From positions 1 through 8,046 of the forward strand of contig BEIP01000039.1 in assembly GCA_002898955.1 (NCBI GenBank): DNA of 8,046 nt, written 5' to 3'. This DNA is from a bacterium HR39 (GTDB lineage Bacteria; Pseudomonadota; Alphaproteobacteria; Geminicoccales; Geminicoccaceae). Below the pieces are notes generated by a model, which ran no database searches, was not told the DNA's origin, and saw nothing but the letters and a program-made list of their open reading frames with translations. A program made the translations under genes and the position numbers. This document shows positions 6,942 through 8,046 of the stretch, piece after piece (the first letter of the stretch is position 1; the number at the start of each line of letters is the position of its first letter).

Positions 6942-7098
6942 GTTCATGATCCGTTGACATTCCCGTGATACGGTCCGGATTGTGGAACGGGCGCGCCCGC
7001 ACCACCAGGCGCCGGCACCTCTTCCACCGTCCGCGGATGCTGCGGAACAGGTGTCGACGGCCGGTTGCTCCGGTGGCGATTTTCCGCGCGGTGTGGCC
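6942..7098. repeat. 178-bp-offset direct repeat, copy B
   Basis: The second copy begins with the same 38-base core (6942-6979; TTGACA at 6954-6959). Its stem keeps the position of copy A: GTGGAACGGG (6982-6991) with CCTCTTCCAC (7018-7027), eight Watson-Crick pairs, one G.T and one C.C. Two pairs changed together from G-C in A to A-T in B (6986-7023 and 6987-7022). The loop end GCGCCGGCAC and CGCGGATG (7032) are also kept. It ends at TGTGGCCATC, which in this copy forms the hairpin CGGTGTG/CACACCG (7089-7107). Confidence 0.65.
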
Positions 7099-7120
7099 AT
7101 CACACCGGGAGGGCGCACGT

Positions 7121-7223
7121 CCGCAGCCGCCGGGACTGCGGTGGCCGCGGGCGCCGCCCCCGGTACGGGCGCGCGATCCGCATTCACCCGGTGGCGACGG
7201 CGGGCGGTCGTGCCGCATGCGGC
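7121..7223. repeat. Further inverted repeats and a possible decayed third repeat copy
   Basis: CCGCAG (7121-7126) pairs with CTGCGG (7136-7141); GCCGCATGCGGC (7212-7223) is a perfect palindrome. Between them GATCCGCATTCACCCGGTG (from 7175) looks like the core of copies A and B with the TTGA of TTGACA deleted. The relation is suggestive only. Confidence 0.3.
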
Positions 7224-7380
7224 TCCGAAGCCCGCGCCCGCGCCGGAAGCCCGCGCTCCGGGGCGGATGCCGTTCCCTCTTCCGGTTTTCTCCCGTCCCT
7301 CGCAGCCGCCGTATCGCGCCCGGTGACGTCCCGCGCATGCCGTGCCAGCATGGGGGCGCGAGACGAGGGGAGGAGCATCG

Positions 7381-8046
7381 GTGAAGATCGTCGAGGCCAA
7401 CGGCGCGCGCATCCCCGCTCTCGGGCTCGGGACCTGGGAGCTGCGCGGCGAGGTGGCGGAGCGCATCGTCGAATGTGCGCTCGAAGTGGGCTACCGCCAC
7501 ATCGACACCGCCCAGATGTACGGCAACGAGCGCGAGGTGGGCCGCGCGATCCGCACGAGCGGCATCCCGCGCGAAGAGATCTTCCTCACCACCAAGATCT
7601 GGCCCGACCGCTTCCGCCGCGGCGATCTGCAGCGCTCGGTGGAGGAGAGCCTCGGGCGGCTGGGGGTGTCACGGGTCGATCTGCTGCTGCTCCACTGGCC
7701 CAACCCCGAGGTGTCGCTCGCCGAGACCATGGAGGCGCTCCTGGACGTCCACGCGCGGGGCTGGACCCGCTGGATCGGGGTCAGCAACTTCACCGTGGCC
7801 CTGATGGAGGAGGCGGCCCGGCTCGCCGCACCCGTGCCGCTCGTCGCCAACCAGGTGGAATACCACCCGTTCCTCTCGCAAAGACGCGTGCTCGCCGCCT
7901 GCCGCCGGCTCGGGATGGCGCTCGTCGCCTACTGTCCGCTCGCCCGCGGCCGCGTGTTCGAAAGCCCGGTGATCCGCCGCATCGCCGAGCGCCACCGCAG
8001 GAATCCGTCCGAGGTTGCTCGCCGCTGCCTCATCCACCTGGACGGG
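7381..8046 (+). CDS. Aldo/keto reductase (DkgB/AKR-type), 3'-truncated by the window edge
   Basis: The frame is open from GTG 7381 to the window end, 222 residues of an expected 270 or so. The GTG is preceded by GGGGAGGAG (7367-7375) with a five-base spacer, and the protein opens MKIVEANGARIPALGLGTW, exactly the AKR N-terminus, so no earlier start is needed. The catalytic tetrad is complete: Asp42 and Tyr47 in HIDTAQMYGNE, Lys72 in TTKIW, His105 in LLLHWP. GVSNF, NQVEYHP and YCPLARG provide further AKR signatures around the NADPH-binding barrel end; the C-terminal cofactor loop lies beyond the window. Known family role: cytosolic NADPH-dependent reduction of aldehydes and ketones such as 2,5-diketogluconate or methylglyoxal; the actual substrate cannot be read here. 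It is preceded by the long repeat-rich spacer, and I see no clear promoter. Confidence 0.93.
   Translation, partial: MKIVEANGARIPALGLGTWELRGEVAERIVECALEVGYRHIDTAQMYGNEREVGRAIRTSGIPREEIFLTTKIWPDRFRRGDLQRSVEESLGRLGVSRVDLLLLHWPNPEVSLAETMEALLDVHARGWTRWIGVSNFTVALMEEAARLAAPVPLVANQVEYHPFLSQRRVLAACRRLGMALVAYCPLARGRVFESPVIRRIAERHRRNPSEVARRCLIHLDG

Larger units (their letters stand above)
5880..7380. other. 1.5-kb non-coding, inverted-repeat-rich spacer with diverged direct repeats
   Basis: No open frame here on either strand has a convincing ribosome site, known domain or codon pattern; the long frames are those expected from GC-rich DNA, and several are translations through the tRNA. The stretch instead holds many perfect or near-perfect inverted repeats (arms at 6098/6111, 6120/6153, 6260/6269, 6507/6520, 6684/6690, 6792/6799, 6803/6840, 7089/7101, 7121/7136, 7212/7218) and at least two sets of direct repeats, listed separately. 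The direct-repeat offset of 178 is not a multiple of three, arguing against a coding repeat. Its length is unusual beside the 56-86 base gaps among the other genes here. Whether it is transcribed cannot be told from sequence. Confidence 0.7.

Noticed and set aside
6423..7290. CRISPR array
   Set aside because: Repeat units are long, diverged and unevenly spaced, with no short identical repeats separated by equal spacers and no cas gene.
5803..7380. tRNA-Pro as an integration site of a genomic island
   Set aside because: I find no second copy of the tRNA 3' end (TTCGAATCC...) downstream and no integrase or phage gene in the window.
5912..7466. Minus-strand frames that share RTV..ECQRI.N and SA.GG.GAGA peptide words
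   Set aside because: The shared peptides are the translated 178-bp DNA repeat. They fall in different reading frames (178 is not divisible by three), and there is no codon-position bias that I can see.

Overview
The window is very GC-rich and carries six protein genes and one tRNA gene, all on the plus strand. Codon use, an encoded CCA on the tRNA, and the flavour of several proteins (HemW with CPYCDFNSH, the M17 peptidase tail, the aldo/keto reductase N-terminus) suggest a high-GC proteobacterium. An alphaproteobacterium is my best guess, inferred from recalled family features and not from a database search.

Layout: 1-1167 is the 3' part of an M17 leucyl-aminopeptidase-family gene (start lies off the window). 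It overlaps by 4 bases a hotdog acyl-CoA thioesterase (1164-1619). Next come a small conserved-looking protein of unknown function with an Ala/Pro linker and a probable winged-helix C-terminus (1680-2207), and a secreted four-cysteine protein of unknown function (2269-2907). Then follow thiI (2994-4478; tRNA 4-thiouridine and thiazole sulfur transfer, with C-terminal rhodanese domain) and hemW (4535-5812; radical-SAM heme chaperone-type protein). The hemW stop codon lies inside the 5' end of tRNA-Pro(GGG) (5803-5879), whose likely promoter sits in the last part of the hemW reading frame. The window ends inside an aldo/keto reductase gene (7381-8046, 3' end missing).

The unusual part is 5880-7380: about 1.5 kb with no credible gene between the tRNA and the aldo/keto reductase. 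It is packed with inverted repeats and diverged direct repeats. The clearest are two adjacent copies at an exact 178-bp offset (6764-6920 and 6942-7098, about two-thirds identical without gaps by hand count). They share an almost invariant 38-nt core containing TTGACA, followed by a long stem-loop. The two stems differ by two compensatory G-C to A-T changes, which points to a structured RNA or structured repeat element, not random spacer. More diverged relatives may lie at 6098-6163 and 7086-7290, and a second repeat pair lies at 6423-6530 / 6541-6690.

The proteins are mainly housekeeping: peptide turnover, thioester hydrolysis, thiolation, heme handling and carbonyl reduction. Apart from the GTGA overlap of the first two genes, gaps of about 56-86 bases separate them and no single pathway links them.
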